Shown here: positions 24,402-32,308 of the stretch, one piece after another
Numbering within the stretch: position 1 is the first letter of the stretch
Layout of the letters: each line of letters opens with the position of its first letter
Origin: Chamaesiphon sp. 336R_metabinner_41
Lineage (GTDB): Bacteria > Cyanobacteriota > Cyanobacteriia > Cyanobacteriales > Chamaesiphonaceae
Direction: 5' to 3'
Assembly (NCBI GenBank): GCA_025359915.1
Contig: JANYDE010000056.1
Coordinates: 1-40,294, forward strand
Length of the DNA stretch: 40,294 nucleotides
The notes under the pieces: model-generated
Databases searched by the model: none
Seen by the model: only the letters and a program-made list of their open reading frames with translations
What the model was told of the DNA's origin: nothing
Translations under genes and position numbers: made by a program

Positions 24402-26114
24402 TCAGCTATCAATCGATAACAATCGTGCTTTCTTGAGCATAAATTCCAGCACAGTTTCCTCCTTGGAAATGATGTCCGTCCGACCATCCATACCCGATCG
24501 AATCTCGCATTTATGACCGCCACGATTTAGCGTCAAGGCATCTGGTTTAATAGTTACCTCATAAACACCATTAGCTGGCAATTGGGACTGTCCAGAGCCA
24601 TTATTACTGCCTTTATCGATCGATTTGGCATCGGCGGAGACCTGAACTACTTTCCCCGATCCCACACCATAATCGGTATAGGGACAAGCTGATACCCGCA
24701 TTTGGACGGTTTGACCGATTTTGACATTACTGATGTCCGAAATGGCGACGAATGCTTTGATATTGAGTGGTGTTCCAGTGGGCATAATCTGGGCAATCCG
24801 ATCGCCAGGATGGACGACTTGGGCATTATTCCGCAGGTTGAGATCCTGAATCGTGCCAGAGATCGGCGCGAGGATCGGCGTGGGTTGGAGATCTGTGGCG
24901 ATCTGAGCGATTTCCCGATCGTTCGTAGCGATTTGACTGAAAACTTCGATTCGCTGCTGAACTAGTCTTTGTCGCTCCTGGATTAGCCGTTGCCGCTCTT
25001 GGAGTAGCCGTTGTCGCTCCTGAATCAACCGTTGTCGCTCCTGTTGACGGACGGCGATTGACGCTCGATCGTTTGCTTGTTCGCCAGCGATTTTTTGGAC
25101 GAGGACGGCTGATTCCGATTGACTCGGATCGAGAGTGGTTTGGATGCGGCGGATTTTGGCAGCGGCGGCGAGCACTGACTCTCCCAGTCGAGCGACGATC
25201 TGTTCTTGCTTGAGGATCGTCGCTTCCTGGGCAGCGATCGATTGAAACTGTTGGGCGGTGGCTGCTTGCGCTTCTTCCACTTGATTTTTGGAAATCGCCC
25301 CCTTACTGGCAACACTTTGGTAGCGTTGCGATTTCATCAAGGCAAATTGGTAGCCTGCTTGAATCGATTTGAGGTTAGCAGCGGCGATTTTTAGCTCGAC
25401 TGCGGCAACTTGCTGTTCCTTCTGGGCAGTTCTCCAGTGAGCTTCAGCCTCAGCGACTTCAGCTTGGGAAATAATCTGCTTATCATGATAATCTCGTTGA
25501 GCGCGTCCGAGTTCGGCTCTAATCACCGAGATCGCCCGATGACTGCGCTCTCTTTCAGCCATTCCCTGCCGATCTCGCGCCGGAATCTGCGCATCACTCG
25601 ATCGAATCTGCGCATCGCTGGTACTAATTTGAGCGTTGATGGCACCGATTTGTTGCTTGGCTTTTTGAGTATCGCCAATTAATTGATTGCGTTTGGTTTC
25701 CAATTTACTTTCCAACCGCAAATCTCTCACTGTGGCGATCTGATCGCCCTTCTGTACGACTTGATTTTCCTGGATCGAGATGCTTTCGATCGAACCCTCG
25801 ATCGTCGATTGTACCAGCCGCAGTTCCCCCATCGGGCGCACAGTCGCCGGAGCTTGAACAGTTACTTTATATTTTAGGATCGTACTCAGTCCTACTGCCG
25901 CCCCAAAGCTCCCCACCATCACTACCCCGCCAACAGATGCCCATCGACTAATCGTGGGCAGAAATTCCTCTGGGGTGACGGATTGGACTGTAGCATAATC
26001 TGGATCTTCGGGGAAGTGAATCACGGAATCATTGGTACCGATCTTCCCGAAGTTGTGTTTATTAAAAGCTAGGACTTCTCCAGCTAGATCGTTAGAATTA
26101 AACGAATTATCCAT
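24402..26114 (-). CDS. HlyD-family periplasmic adaptor (copy 1)
   Basis: A 570-aa membrane fusion protein. Residues about 1-55 are cytoplasmic, and one membrane helix follows (WASVGGVVMVGSFGAAVGLS). A lipoyl half-motif has TVRPMGELRLVQSTIEGSIE and SIQENQVVQKGDQIATV. A long alpha-hairpin coiled coil covers about 120-400, and the second lipoyl half LAPISGTIQDLNLRNN and a beta-barrel domain follow. It would link an inner-membrane ABC exporter to a TolC-type channel. It is paralogous to the 30418-32091 gene; the C-terminal 200 residues are nearly identical (for example IAQIMPTGTPLNIKAFVAI). It differs by an expanded coiled coil made of 21-bp repeats. It lies downstream of ABC copy 1 on the same strand, separated by an inverted-repeat element. 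Confidence 0.9.
   Translation of the reverse strand: MDNSFNSNDLAGEVLAFNKHNFGKIGTNDSVIHFPEDPDYATVQSVTPEEFLPTISRWASVGGVVMVGSFGAAVGLSTILKYKVTVQAPATVRPMGELRLVQSTIEGSIESISIQENQVVQKGDQIATVRDLRLESKLETKRNQLIGDTQKAKQQIGAINAQISTSDAQIRSSDAQIPARDRQGMAERERSHRAISVIRAELGRAQRDYHDKQIISQAEVAEAEAHWRTAQKEQQVAAVELKIAAANLKSIQAGYQFALMKSQRYQSVASKGAISKNQVEEAQAATAQQFQSIAAQEATILKQEQIVARLGESVLAAAAKIRRIQTTLDPSQSESAVLVQKIAGEQANDRASIAVRQQERQRLIQERQRLLQERQRLIQERQRLVQQRIEVFSQIATNDREIAQIATDLQPTPILAPISGTIQDLNLRNNAQVVHPGDRIAQIMPTGTPLNIKAFVAISDISNVKIGQTVQMRVSACPYTDYGVGSGKVVQVSADAKSIDKGSNNGSGQSQLPANGVYEVTIKPDALTLNRGGHKCEIRSGMDGRTDIISKEETVLEFMLKKARLLSIDS
24962..25045. repeat. Four 21-bp tandem repeats in the HlyD coiled coil
   Basis: Units start at 24962, 24983, 25004 and 25025. 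Each codes on the minus strand for a seven-residue unit of the type QERQRLI/LQERQRLV, that is one heptad. The paralog at 30418-32091 has only a single QQEQQKMLQQR at this place. Each added unit would lengthen the coiled-coil hairpin by one heptad without changing the frame. Confidence 0.9.
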
Positions 26115-26197
26115 GAGTGATTAAATTAGTTATTAAATATTAAGTATTGAAGATTGAAGATTGAAGATTGGATGTTGCTAGGGGATAGCTTGGATCC

Positions 26198-26329
26198 ACC
26201 CACCCCCCCCCTTCGGGTACCCCTCCCAAGAGGGGATTTCTCCCTTAGTCCCTAAATTTAGCTTCACATTAAGGAGATCTAGGCTTGGTAAATCCCCTCC
26301 TCGGAGGGGTACCCGAAGGGGGGGTGGGT
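26198..26329. repeat. Long inverted repeat / MITE-like element
   Basis: Arms of about 40 bases at 26198-26238 and 26291-26329 are almost exact reverse complements (ACCCACCCCCCC...CTTCGGGTACCCCTCC against GGAGGGGTACCCGAAGGG...GGGTGGGT), with a loop of about 52 bases. It lies between HlyD copy 1 and ABC copy 1. The folded RNA would be a strong hairpin that could reduce read-through into the adaptor gene. Confidence 0.85.
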
Positions 26330-26346
26330 AAATCCCCGCAGCATCT

Positions 26347-28041
26347 CTAGTTATTCAAAAAATTGAGATGCTCACCCTGAACCCTTGACAATTCAGCGGG
26401 TGTACCGGAGAGTTTCAACTCACCTCGATCGAGATAAACAACTAAATCAGCCCGCCTAACTACCGTCGGACGGTGGGTGATCAGAATGGTAGTTTTGCCT
26501 TGACGATAACCGAGAATTCGATCGAGTACTTCCGCCTCCAACGCCGGATCTAACGCACCTGTAGACTCATCTAAAATCAAAATCGGCGGATTAGTCGCGA
26601 TCGATCTAGCAATGGCTAATCGCTGCAATTGTCCGCCCGAAATATTCGCCCCAAATTCACCTAAAACCGTTTGATATTTGTCGGGTAAATCATTGATAAA
26701 TTGATCCGCACAGGCAATTTCACAAGCGGTAATAATATCCTCGAACGCCACTTCCGGATTGGTGAACTGAAAATTTTCGACAATCGATCGACTCCAAAAA
26801 TGTGGAGTCTGAGGGACTAATACCACCTGCTGGCGCAAGCAGTCGAGAGAGATATCCGACTGCCCAAATCTCCCGTAGCGAATCTGTCCAGATTGGAGCG
26901 GGTACAGTCCGGTAATCAGTTTGACAAGGGTACTTTTGCCGCAACCGGATTCACCAATGAGCGCAGTTACTTTTCCCCCAGGAATCGTCAGGCTAAAGTC
27001 TTTCAACAGCGCAACTCGCCCCGCATGGTGGAAATTGATATCCACACAGCTAATCTCCTTCGCACCGCTGATCCTGACTCTAGGCTTGGGTTTGCTATGT
27101 TCTTCTTCGACAGGACTCTCCAATACTTCGCTCAGACGTTGCACGATAATTTGGGCGGTAATAAATTGGTCTACCAAACCAACTAACATCCCCAGAAATC
27201 CAAACAAATTGCCACTCATCCCCGTGAAGGCGATCAGTTGTCCAATACTCAGCGTTCGATCGATTACCAGCTCACTCCCCAGCCACAGCAGCCCGATCGA
27301 GGCAATACCCCCGACGAGTTGCGTAATCGTACTTGTATAAATTTCGAGCTGGATTGCCCCCCATTCTAGATTCGCCAGCCGCCCAAAATTGCGCTGATAT
27401 TCTGACCAAGCTTGGGGTGTAGCATGACTAGTCTTGAGGACGATCGCCCCCCGAAAGGTTTCGATCAAAAAGCCCTGATTTTCGGCACTTTCGGCCATCA
27501 GGCGGCGGGTTTTAGCTTGTAAACTGGGGAGAAAGATCAGGTTCAGCCCGATAATCACCACAAAAACTACCAGCGCGGCAATCGTGAGCTGATAACTATA
27601 AAACAGCATCAACGCCAGAGAAATCAGGCTGGTAAAAAATTGACTGGGTAAGCCGAGAACTAATTGAGATACCAAGCTGTGAATCTGGCGCACGTCTGAC
27701 AGGCGGCTGACGACTTCCCCACTGCGATGAGAATCAAAATAACTCAGCGGTAATCGGAGCAGCTTAAACCCATAGTCGAGATTTAGTCCCAATTTCAACC
27801 TTTGTCCAAAGTGAGCGACGAGGTTTGATTGGATCAGCGTAATTACGCTCTTAAATACATTCATCGCGATCACCGAGATCGCTACCGTCATCAATAATTG
27901 GCGATCGCTCCGTACCAATACATCATCAGTGAGCACCTGCATCAGGATCGGCATCGCCAGCGCGAGTAGTCCCACGACGATATTAATGGAGATCGCTTGG
28001 AGAATTAGCCCTTGATAAGGTAATACCCGCCTAAAAAACAT
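26347..28041 (-). CDS. ABC exporter of the peptide/protein secretion type, no peptidase domain (copy 1)
   Basis: A 564-aa fusion of a membrane domain (residues 10-300) and an ATPase: Walker A GESGCGKST at about 365, signature ISGGQLQRLAIAR, Walker B ILILDESTGALD, H-loop ILITHRP. VGLLALAMPILMQVLTDDVL and YFDSHRSGEVVSRLSDVRQI are typical of double-glycine peptide or HlyB-type exporters. Those proteins usually carry about 150 residues of C39 or C39-like domain first. Here the first ATG opens directly before helix 1. The frame stays open upstream to about 28165 and reads HIVTISEQPEDKIGGFG, which looks like the linker between peptidase and membrane domains, but it holds no start codon. The peptidase domain seems to have been lost. 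The double-glycine peptide gene lies directly upstream. Confidence 0.85.
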   Translation of the reverse strand: MFFRRVLPYQGLILQAISINIVVGLLALAMPILMQVLTDDVLVRSDRQLLMTVAISVIAMNVFKSVITLIQSNLVAHFGQRLKLGLNLDYGFKLLRLPLSYFDSHRSGEVVSRLSDVRQIHSLVSQLVLGLPSQFFTSLISLALMLFYSYQLTIAALVVFVVIIGLNLIFLPSLQAKTRRLMAESAENQGFLIETFRGAIVLKTSHATPQAWSEYQRNFGRLANLEWGAIQLEIYTSTITQLVGGIASIGLLWLGSELVIDRTLSIGQLIAFTGMSGNLFGFLGMLVGLVDQFITAQIIVQRLSEVLESPVEEEHSKPKPRVRISGAKEISCVDINFHHAGRVALLKDFSLTIPGGKVTALIGESGCGKSTLVKLITGLYPLQSGQIRYGRFGQSDISLDCLRQQVVLVPQTPHFWSRSIVENFQFTNPEVAFEDIITACEIACADQFINDLPDKYQTVLGEFGANISGGQLQRLAIARSIATNPPILILDESTGALDPALEAEVLDRILGYRQGKTTILITHRPTVVRRADLVVYLDRGELKLSGTPAELSRVQGEHLNFLNN

Positions 28042-28079
28042 CCCAAAGCCGCCAATTTTGTCCTCTGGCTGCTCGCTAA

Positions 28080-28160
28080 TGGTAACAATATGACGATAGA
28101 TGGAATAATGTATATTCGATTTGCGACTTCGATCTAGATCGCAGTATTCGTTTTTGGTAT
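28080..28160. repeat. 80-bp direct repeat, copy upstream of ABC copy 1
   Basis: This stretch shares TGGTAACAATATGACGAT, then TAATGTATATTCGATTTGCG and a TATTCGTTTTTGG-type end with 28443-28525, 363 bases away. The two copies flank the small peptide gene, and each lies upstream of a minus-strand gene. They are candidates for a duplicated promoter or leader region. Confidence 0.8.
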
Positions 28161-28192
28161 ATGCTGTCCCCTATTTTTTGCCGAACGATCGC

Positions 28193-28414
28193 TTAAAACT
28201 GCTTAACAGTCGAGTAGCCAGTGACCGTAACATTAGAAGTGTTGTAAGATGTTACGTTAGCATTTCCCCCTACCAAACCAACTAGAGCAGCTCCAGAGGT
28301 TTGATTGATCGTCGCGCTAGTGAATGCCGCACTCAAGGCTGTCGCATCAACGAAACCACCGTTGATGCGACAGCATTGAGTTTCTGTTAGGTCGTTGAAA
28401 AGATTAGTTGTCAT
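28193..28414 (-). CDS. Double-glycine leader peptide (bacteriocin-like)
   Basis: A 73-aa peptide. Residues 1-20, MTTNLFNDLTETQCCRINGG, form a short acidic leader ending in Gly-Gly after L-T-E-x-x-x-x-x-I-N, the pattern cut by C39 peptidases of bacteriocin exporters. The predicted mature part is 53 residues, hydrophobic then rich in Asn, Thr, Ser, Val and Gly (SGAALVGLVGG, NTSNVTVTGYSTVKQF). It has no Cys, so disulfides or lanthionines are not expected. The Cys-Cys inside the leader is unusual. It sits 150 bases upstream of ABC copy 1 on the same strand. Export by that transporter is inference. No Shine-Dalgarno sequence is evident. Confidence 0.7.
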   Translation of the reverse strand: MTTNLFNDLTETQCCRINGGFVDATALSAAFTSATINQTSGAALVGLVGGNANVTSYNTSNVTVTGYSTVKQF

Positions 28415-28442
28415 GGTTTTTATGAGATTTTGTGAATCGATA

Positions 28443-28525
28443 TGGTAACAATATGACGATCGATCGACTAATGTATATTCGATTTGCGATCTAGAATAGG
28501 TCGAAGTGTTCGTTTTTGGGATATT
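28443..28525. repeat. 80-bp direct repeat, copy upstream of the peptide gene
   Basis: Second copy of the repeat at 28080-28160. It ends 28 bases before the start of the double-glycine peptide gene. On the minus strand it contains AATATACATTAG, which could hold a -10 box, but no good -35 partner is clear. The interval 28415-28940 otherwise contains an HlyD remnant and the start region of the RTX gene. Confidence 0.75.
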
Positions 28526-28664
28526 TGCCGGGTCGCATCAGCCCAAAATAATTAGTGCTGTTAGGGGCAAAACACCCTCACTGTCAGATTCTTAGCCTAA
28601 TACAGACAGCGGTGAGTATGCATTGATACAATGTATTGCCTAAGTATCCTACTGCCGCGACTCG

Positions 28665-28721
28665 CTACATACTAAAGAGGTGAGATTTCTTGAGCATAAA
28701 TTAAAACACAGTTTCTTCATC
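28665..28721 (-). pseudogene. 3' remnant of a third HlyD gene
   Basis: In one frame this reads DEETVF-stop-FMLKKSHLFSM-stop. The last residues of HlyD copy 2 are TEETVFQFMLKKSRLFNM, so the match is almost complete, with a CAA-to-TAA change at the Gln. Just upstream in a different frame, VNCTFYYSTKP may correspond to VNGVYEVTIKP of the adaptor. Only the end of the gene survives. It implies the island once had a third adaptor between the peptide gene and the RTX gene. Confidence 0.8.
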
Positions 28722-28940
28722 ACACAAAAGAGTAGGATTTTTGTCGGGATGGGTTTTGTTGAGTAATAAAAAGTACAATTAACTTCAGTATTGTTTCGGT
28801 AGATAGAAGAACGAGACAAGACTGTCAACGATCGATCTATTTTTGATCGATCGAAATCTACCCCCGATTTCACTAGCTGGATTAATTCCTGTAGCAGCTC
28901 TTATTTCTATTGCGTAGCTTTTTGCTGAGGGAGATAAATT

Positions 28941-30119
28941 GTGTCAAAGTATACTCTAATTAATCAAATCAAAATTACGATCCAGGCACCAGCTTCGGTG
29001 ACGAACTGGGCTGATTGGCGGGTGAACGCTGAAGTTCAAAGTTTAGCTACGGATGGACAGAATAAGTCCCAAGTCAAGCTGCTCAGTCAGGGTGTGGGGA
29101 CGATTACGGCGAAAACTTATTTAGTCACGGATCCGTTGACAAATCGACCGTTCTTGTCCACAACGATGAGCGACGTTAACGGTGTGAGCAAAACATTTAC
29201 AGCGTCTTTAGATCGACATGACAAGCAGGGAGTCGATCGATCTGCTCTAACGATCTACTCTGCGCTCGATCGAATTAAAATCAACGTAGAAGGTAAAGAT
29301 ACCACCAATCTCGATAGTTGGGAAGTTACCACAGAAGTCCAAAATCTGATTACCAATGGTGAGAGTAAATCTCAAGCTTACGCCCTGAGTAGTGGTGTGG
29401 GAACGATCGATGCTCAGACATATATTCTCACAGATAACCAATCTAGTGTACTTGCTACCGCCTATGCGCTCGGCAAGACTACGGGTATTAATCAAGTTAG
29501 CACCGAAGCGATCGCAAGTTTAATCGGCTCTAATCCCGATGCTGATGTTCGATCGCTTGTCGGTATTTTACCCGATAACCCACTCAACCTAATTTTTGCA
29601 CCCGATCGACCTAATGGCAATATGCCGACAGTCGGGACTGACGGCGATGATTTATTATCAGGTAGCAATGTTCGCGATACCTTGACTGGCGGCGCGGGTA
29701 ATGACATGCTCTATGGCTATGATGGCAACGATCTATTATTAGGTGGATTGGGTCGGGATATCCTCAATGGTGGACGGGGGCGAGATACACTTGATGGTTA
29801 TGGTGGCACAGGTGACAGCGATTTGCTGATTGGTGGCGCGGATGCAGATCTATTTGTCCTCGGCAAAAATCGTCAGAGTTACTATACTGGCGATGGTTAT
29901 GCGACGATCGCTGATTTTAGGGCTAAGTCTGGAGATCGGCTGAAGTTGTCCGGTAACTGGAGTGATTATATCTGTACGATCGGTAATGGGACTGGAGTTG
30001 GTGAGGCTACCACCGCCACCAGTCACGATCTGGTGATTCGGCTCAAGTCAAATTATGATGCGATCGCGGTGATTCAAAATGTTACGGCACTCGATCGATC
30101 TGATGCGATCTTTTGTTAG
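28941..30119 (+). CDS. RTX-type calcium-binding protein, candidate type I cargo
   Basis: A 392-aa protein with a GTG start preceded by GAGGGAG. The N-terminal part consists of two similar blocks of about 60-70 residues (IKITIQAPASVTNWADWRVN with VGTITAKTYLVTD; IKINVEGKDTTNLDSWEVTT with VGTIDAQTYILTD), 110 residues apart. From about residue 230 come hemolysin-type repeats (GTDGDDLLSG, LTGGAGNDMLYGYDGNDLL, LNGGRGRDTLDGYGG) and then a C-terminal beta region ending DAIFC. There is no N-terminal signal, as expected for type I secretion with a C-terminal signal. It is the only plus-strand gene between the two HlyD/ABC pairs. Function outside the cell is unknown. Confidence 0.85.
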   Translation: MSKYTLINQIKITIQAPASVTNWADWRVNAEVQSLATDGQNKSQVKLLSQGVGTITAKTYLVTDPLTNRPFLSTTMSDVNGVSKTFTASLDRHDKQGVDRSALTIYSALDRIKINVEGKDTTNLDSWEVTTEVQNLITNGESKSQAYALSSGVGTIDAQTYILTDNQSSVLATAYALGKTTGINQVSTEAIASLIGSNPDADVRSLVGILPDNPLNLIFAPDRPNGNMPTVGTDGDDLLSGSNVRDTLTGGAGNDMLYGYDGNDLLLGGLGRDILNGGRGRDTLDGYGGTGDSDLLIGGADADLFVLGKNRQSYYTGDGYATIADFRAKSGDRLKLSGNWSDYICTIGNGTGVGEATTATSHDLVIRLKSNYDAIAVIQNVTALDRSDAIFC

Positions 30120-30121
30120 AG

Positions 30122-30290
30122 GATGTTTGAGTTGCTGCGTAGTCTGTGATACCCCACCCCAGCCCTCCCCTTGTAAAGGGGAGGGAGCAAGAGTCCCACT
30201 TTTCAAGGGGAAATTCATCTATCAAATTGAAGATAGTCAACGATAACTTAGCTCCTCCCCTTTCCAAGGGGAGGTTGGGTGGGGTATAGA
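30122..30290. repeat. Inverted-repeat element downstream of the RTX gene
   Basis: ATACCCCACCCCAGCCCTCC at 30149-30168, followed by CCTTGTAAAGGGGAGG, pairs with CTCCCCTTTCCAAGGGGAGG at about 30253-30272 plus TTGGGTGGGGTAT to 30287. The outer part, TTTGAGTTGCTGCGTAGTCT from 30125, is the exact reverse complement of AGACTACGCAGCAACTCAAA at about 32279-32298. The gene for HlyD copy 2 therefore lies between two inverted copies of about 60 bases. Confidence 0.85.
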
Positions 30291-30417
30291 TCTCCGCATT
30301 AATTCTAATTGTTGTCAAAACGAAGGCTAGTAGACTTGTGTCCTTTATAAGGGGCGATTGGGGGGGTAAGCCTGTCGAAAACGAAGTCCAGCAGGTAACA
30401 ATAGGTCGCAACTGAGG

Positions 30418-32091
30418 TTACATATTAAACAGGCGAGATTTCTTGAGCATAAATTGGAATACAGTTTCCTCGGTAGAAATGATATCCGCCCGACCATCCA
30501 TGCCCGATCGAATCTGGCAACTCTTCCCACCCCGTTTCAGCAACAGGGTATCTGGTTTAATCGTCACCTCATAAACACCATTAACGGCTGATTGGGTCTG
30601 TTGTAGGGCATTCTTATCACTCGATCTGACATCGGCGGCAATCTCGGTTACTTTTCCCGATCCAACACCATAATCGGTGTAGGGACAAGCAGAGAGCCGG
30701 ATTTGGACGGTTTGACCGATTTTGACGTTACTAATATCGGCAATGGCGACAAAGGCTTTGATATTGAGCAATGTCCCCGTGGGCATAATTTGGGCGATTC
30801 GATCGCCTGGATGGACTACTTGGGAATTGTTTCGCAGGTTTAAGTTCTGGATGGTACCGGAGATCGGGGCGAGGATTGGGGTGGGTTTAAGTTCGATCGC
30901 AATTTGAGCGATTTCACGCTCGTTAGTGGCAATTTGGTTGATGATTTCGACTCGCTGCTGGAGCATTTTTTGCTGTTCTTGTTGGAGACGGGCGATCGCC
31001 GCATTACCATTGGCGCGTTCGCGAGCGATCTTTTGGACGATCGTCTGGGAGTCGGAGCGGCTGGGATTGAGAGCTGCTTGGCTGCGTTGGATTCGCGCTT
31101 GGGCGGCGACAACTGTTTCGGCGATCCGCGCTACGAGCTGTTTTTGCTTGCGGATGGTGGCAGCTTGGGCGGCGAGGGATTGAGACTGTTGTTCGGCGGT
31201 GAGCTGGGTTTCTTCCAATTGGTTGGTAGAGATGGCTCCAGCGGTAGCCGCCTTTTTGTAGCGGTTCGATCGAGTCAGGGCGGATTGATAGCTAGCTTGA
31301 ATCGATTTTAAGTTCGCCTCGGCGACTTCGATTTCGGCGATGGCGGCTTGCTGTTCTTTCTGGGCGGTGCGCCAGTTGGCTTCGGCTTCAGCGACTTCGG
31401 CTTGAGTGGTAATCTTTTTGTCGTGGTAGTCTCGATCGGCGCGACTGAGTTCGGATTGGATCGCGGCGATCGATCGATTTGTCTGTTCTATTTCCGCCGC
31501 CCCCTGTCGATCGAGCGCAGCAATCTGGGTATCGATCGCCACAATCTGTTGCTTCCCCTTCTGAATATCCCCTGTTACTTGACTGCGCTTAGTTTGGAGC
31601 TTAGTTTCCATCCGTAAATCTTTGACAGTGGCGATCGAATCTCCCTGACGGACTAGTTGATTTTCCCGCACCGAAATACTCGTCACCGAACCTTCGATCG
31701 TCGCCTGTACCAATCGCAATTCTCCGACGGGGCGAATCTCTGCGGGAGCTTGGATCGTGACTTTATATCTCAAAATTGTACTCATCGCGATCGCCGCACC
31801 GAAACTAGCTAACATGGCGACTCCGCCGATCGATACCCACCGCCCGATCGAGGGCAAAAATCGATCCAATGCTTTGGGAGATTCGATCGCCTGGGCTGGT
31901 TGTCGATCGAGCGGCGAGATCGTCTCTTGTCGATCTGGCATCGGTTCGATCAGCATTGTTATACTCTGACCGCTCGGCGTAATCTGCTCCGAGAATATAT
32001 CTTCGGCTGGCGATTCTAGCTCATCGGGCTGACGATGCTTGTTGAGATTAATTGGGATAATTTTGCTAACTGAAAATTTAGATTCATTCAT
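30418..32091 (-). CDS. HlyD-family periplasmic adaptor (copy 2)
   Basis: A 557-aa protein, paralog of copy 1. It has a cytoplasmic N-terminus of about 85 residues, one membrane helix (WVSIGGVAMLASFGAAIAMS), lipoyl half-motifs (EIRPVGELRLVQATIEGSVT; LAPISGTIQNLNLRNN), an alpha-hairpin coiled coil in between, and a conserved C-terminal barrel with SACPYTDYGVGSGKV. It lacks the 21-bp heptad expansions of copy 1. It sits downstream of ABC copy 2 on the same strand, a gap of about 215 bases filled by a repeat element. It is flanked on both sides by inverted copies of the same repeat, which could allow inversion or mobilisation of this gene. Confidence 0.9.
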   Translation of the reverse strand: MNESKFSVSKIIPINLNKHRQPDELESPAEDIFSEQITPSGQSITMLIEPMPDRQETISPLDRQPAQAIESPKALDRFLPSIGRWVSIGGVAMLASFGAAIAMSTILRYKVTIQAPAEIRPVGELRLVQATIEGSVTSISVRENQLVRQGDSIATVKDLRMETKLQTKRSQVTGDIQKGKQQIVAIDTQIAALDRQGAAEIEQTNRSIAAIQSELSRADRDYHDKKITTQAEVAEAEANWRTAQKEQQAAIAEIEVAEANLKSIQASYQSALTRSNRYKKAATAGAISTNQLEETQLTAEQQSQSLAAQAATIRKQKQLVARIAETVVAAQARIQRSQAALNPSRSDSQTIVQKIARERANGNAAIARLQQEQQKMLQQRVEIINQIATNEREIAQIAIELKPTPILAPISGTIQNLNLRNNSQVVHPGDRIAQIMPTGTLLNIKAFVAIADISNVKIGQTVQIRLSACPYTDYGVGSGKVTEIAADVRSSDKNALQQTQSAVNGVYEVTIKPDTLLLKRGGKSCQIRSGMDGRADIISTEETVFQFMLKKSRLFNM

Positions 32092-32105
32092 GGGGAGAGG
32101 TATCC

Positions 32106-32303
32106 TGTAAAGCTGTTTGAGCTGATGCGTAGATTTTTACCCCCCCAACCCCCCCTTATAAAGGGGGGGCTTTACGCCATCCCCTTAGGGGAGAGCTTTC
32201 CGGCTCTCTCCCCTTATCAAGGGGAGAGCTTTCCGGCTCCCTCCCCTTTATAAGGGGAGGGCTGGGGTGGGGTATCACAGACTACGCAGCAACTCAAAGC
32301 TGT
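32106..32303. repeat. GC-rich inverted-repeat element between HlyD copy 2 and ABC copy 2
   Basis: The left end, AGCTGTTTGAGCTGATGCGT then AGATTTTTACCCCCCC, is an imperfect inverse of the right end, GGGGTATCACAGACTACGCA then GCAACTCAAAGCTG. Internally, GGGGAGAGCTTTCCGGCTC occurs twice in tandem. The right half (32233-32298) is the reverse complement of 30122-30186. The same GGCTCCCTCCCCTTGTAAAG core is also found at about 37003. Confidence 0.85.
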
Positions 32304-32308
32304 GAAAT

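Noticed and set aside
28649-28873. 74-aa minus-strand ORF before the RTX gene
   Set aside because: It has no start context and overlaps the HlyD remnant in another frame; best read as decayed adaptor sequence.
30082-30411. 109-aa minus-strand ORF downstream of the RTX gene
   Set aside because: Its translation is low-complexity Pro/Leu-rich sequence made from the GC-rich inverted repeat; it is not protein-like.
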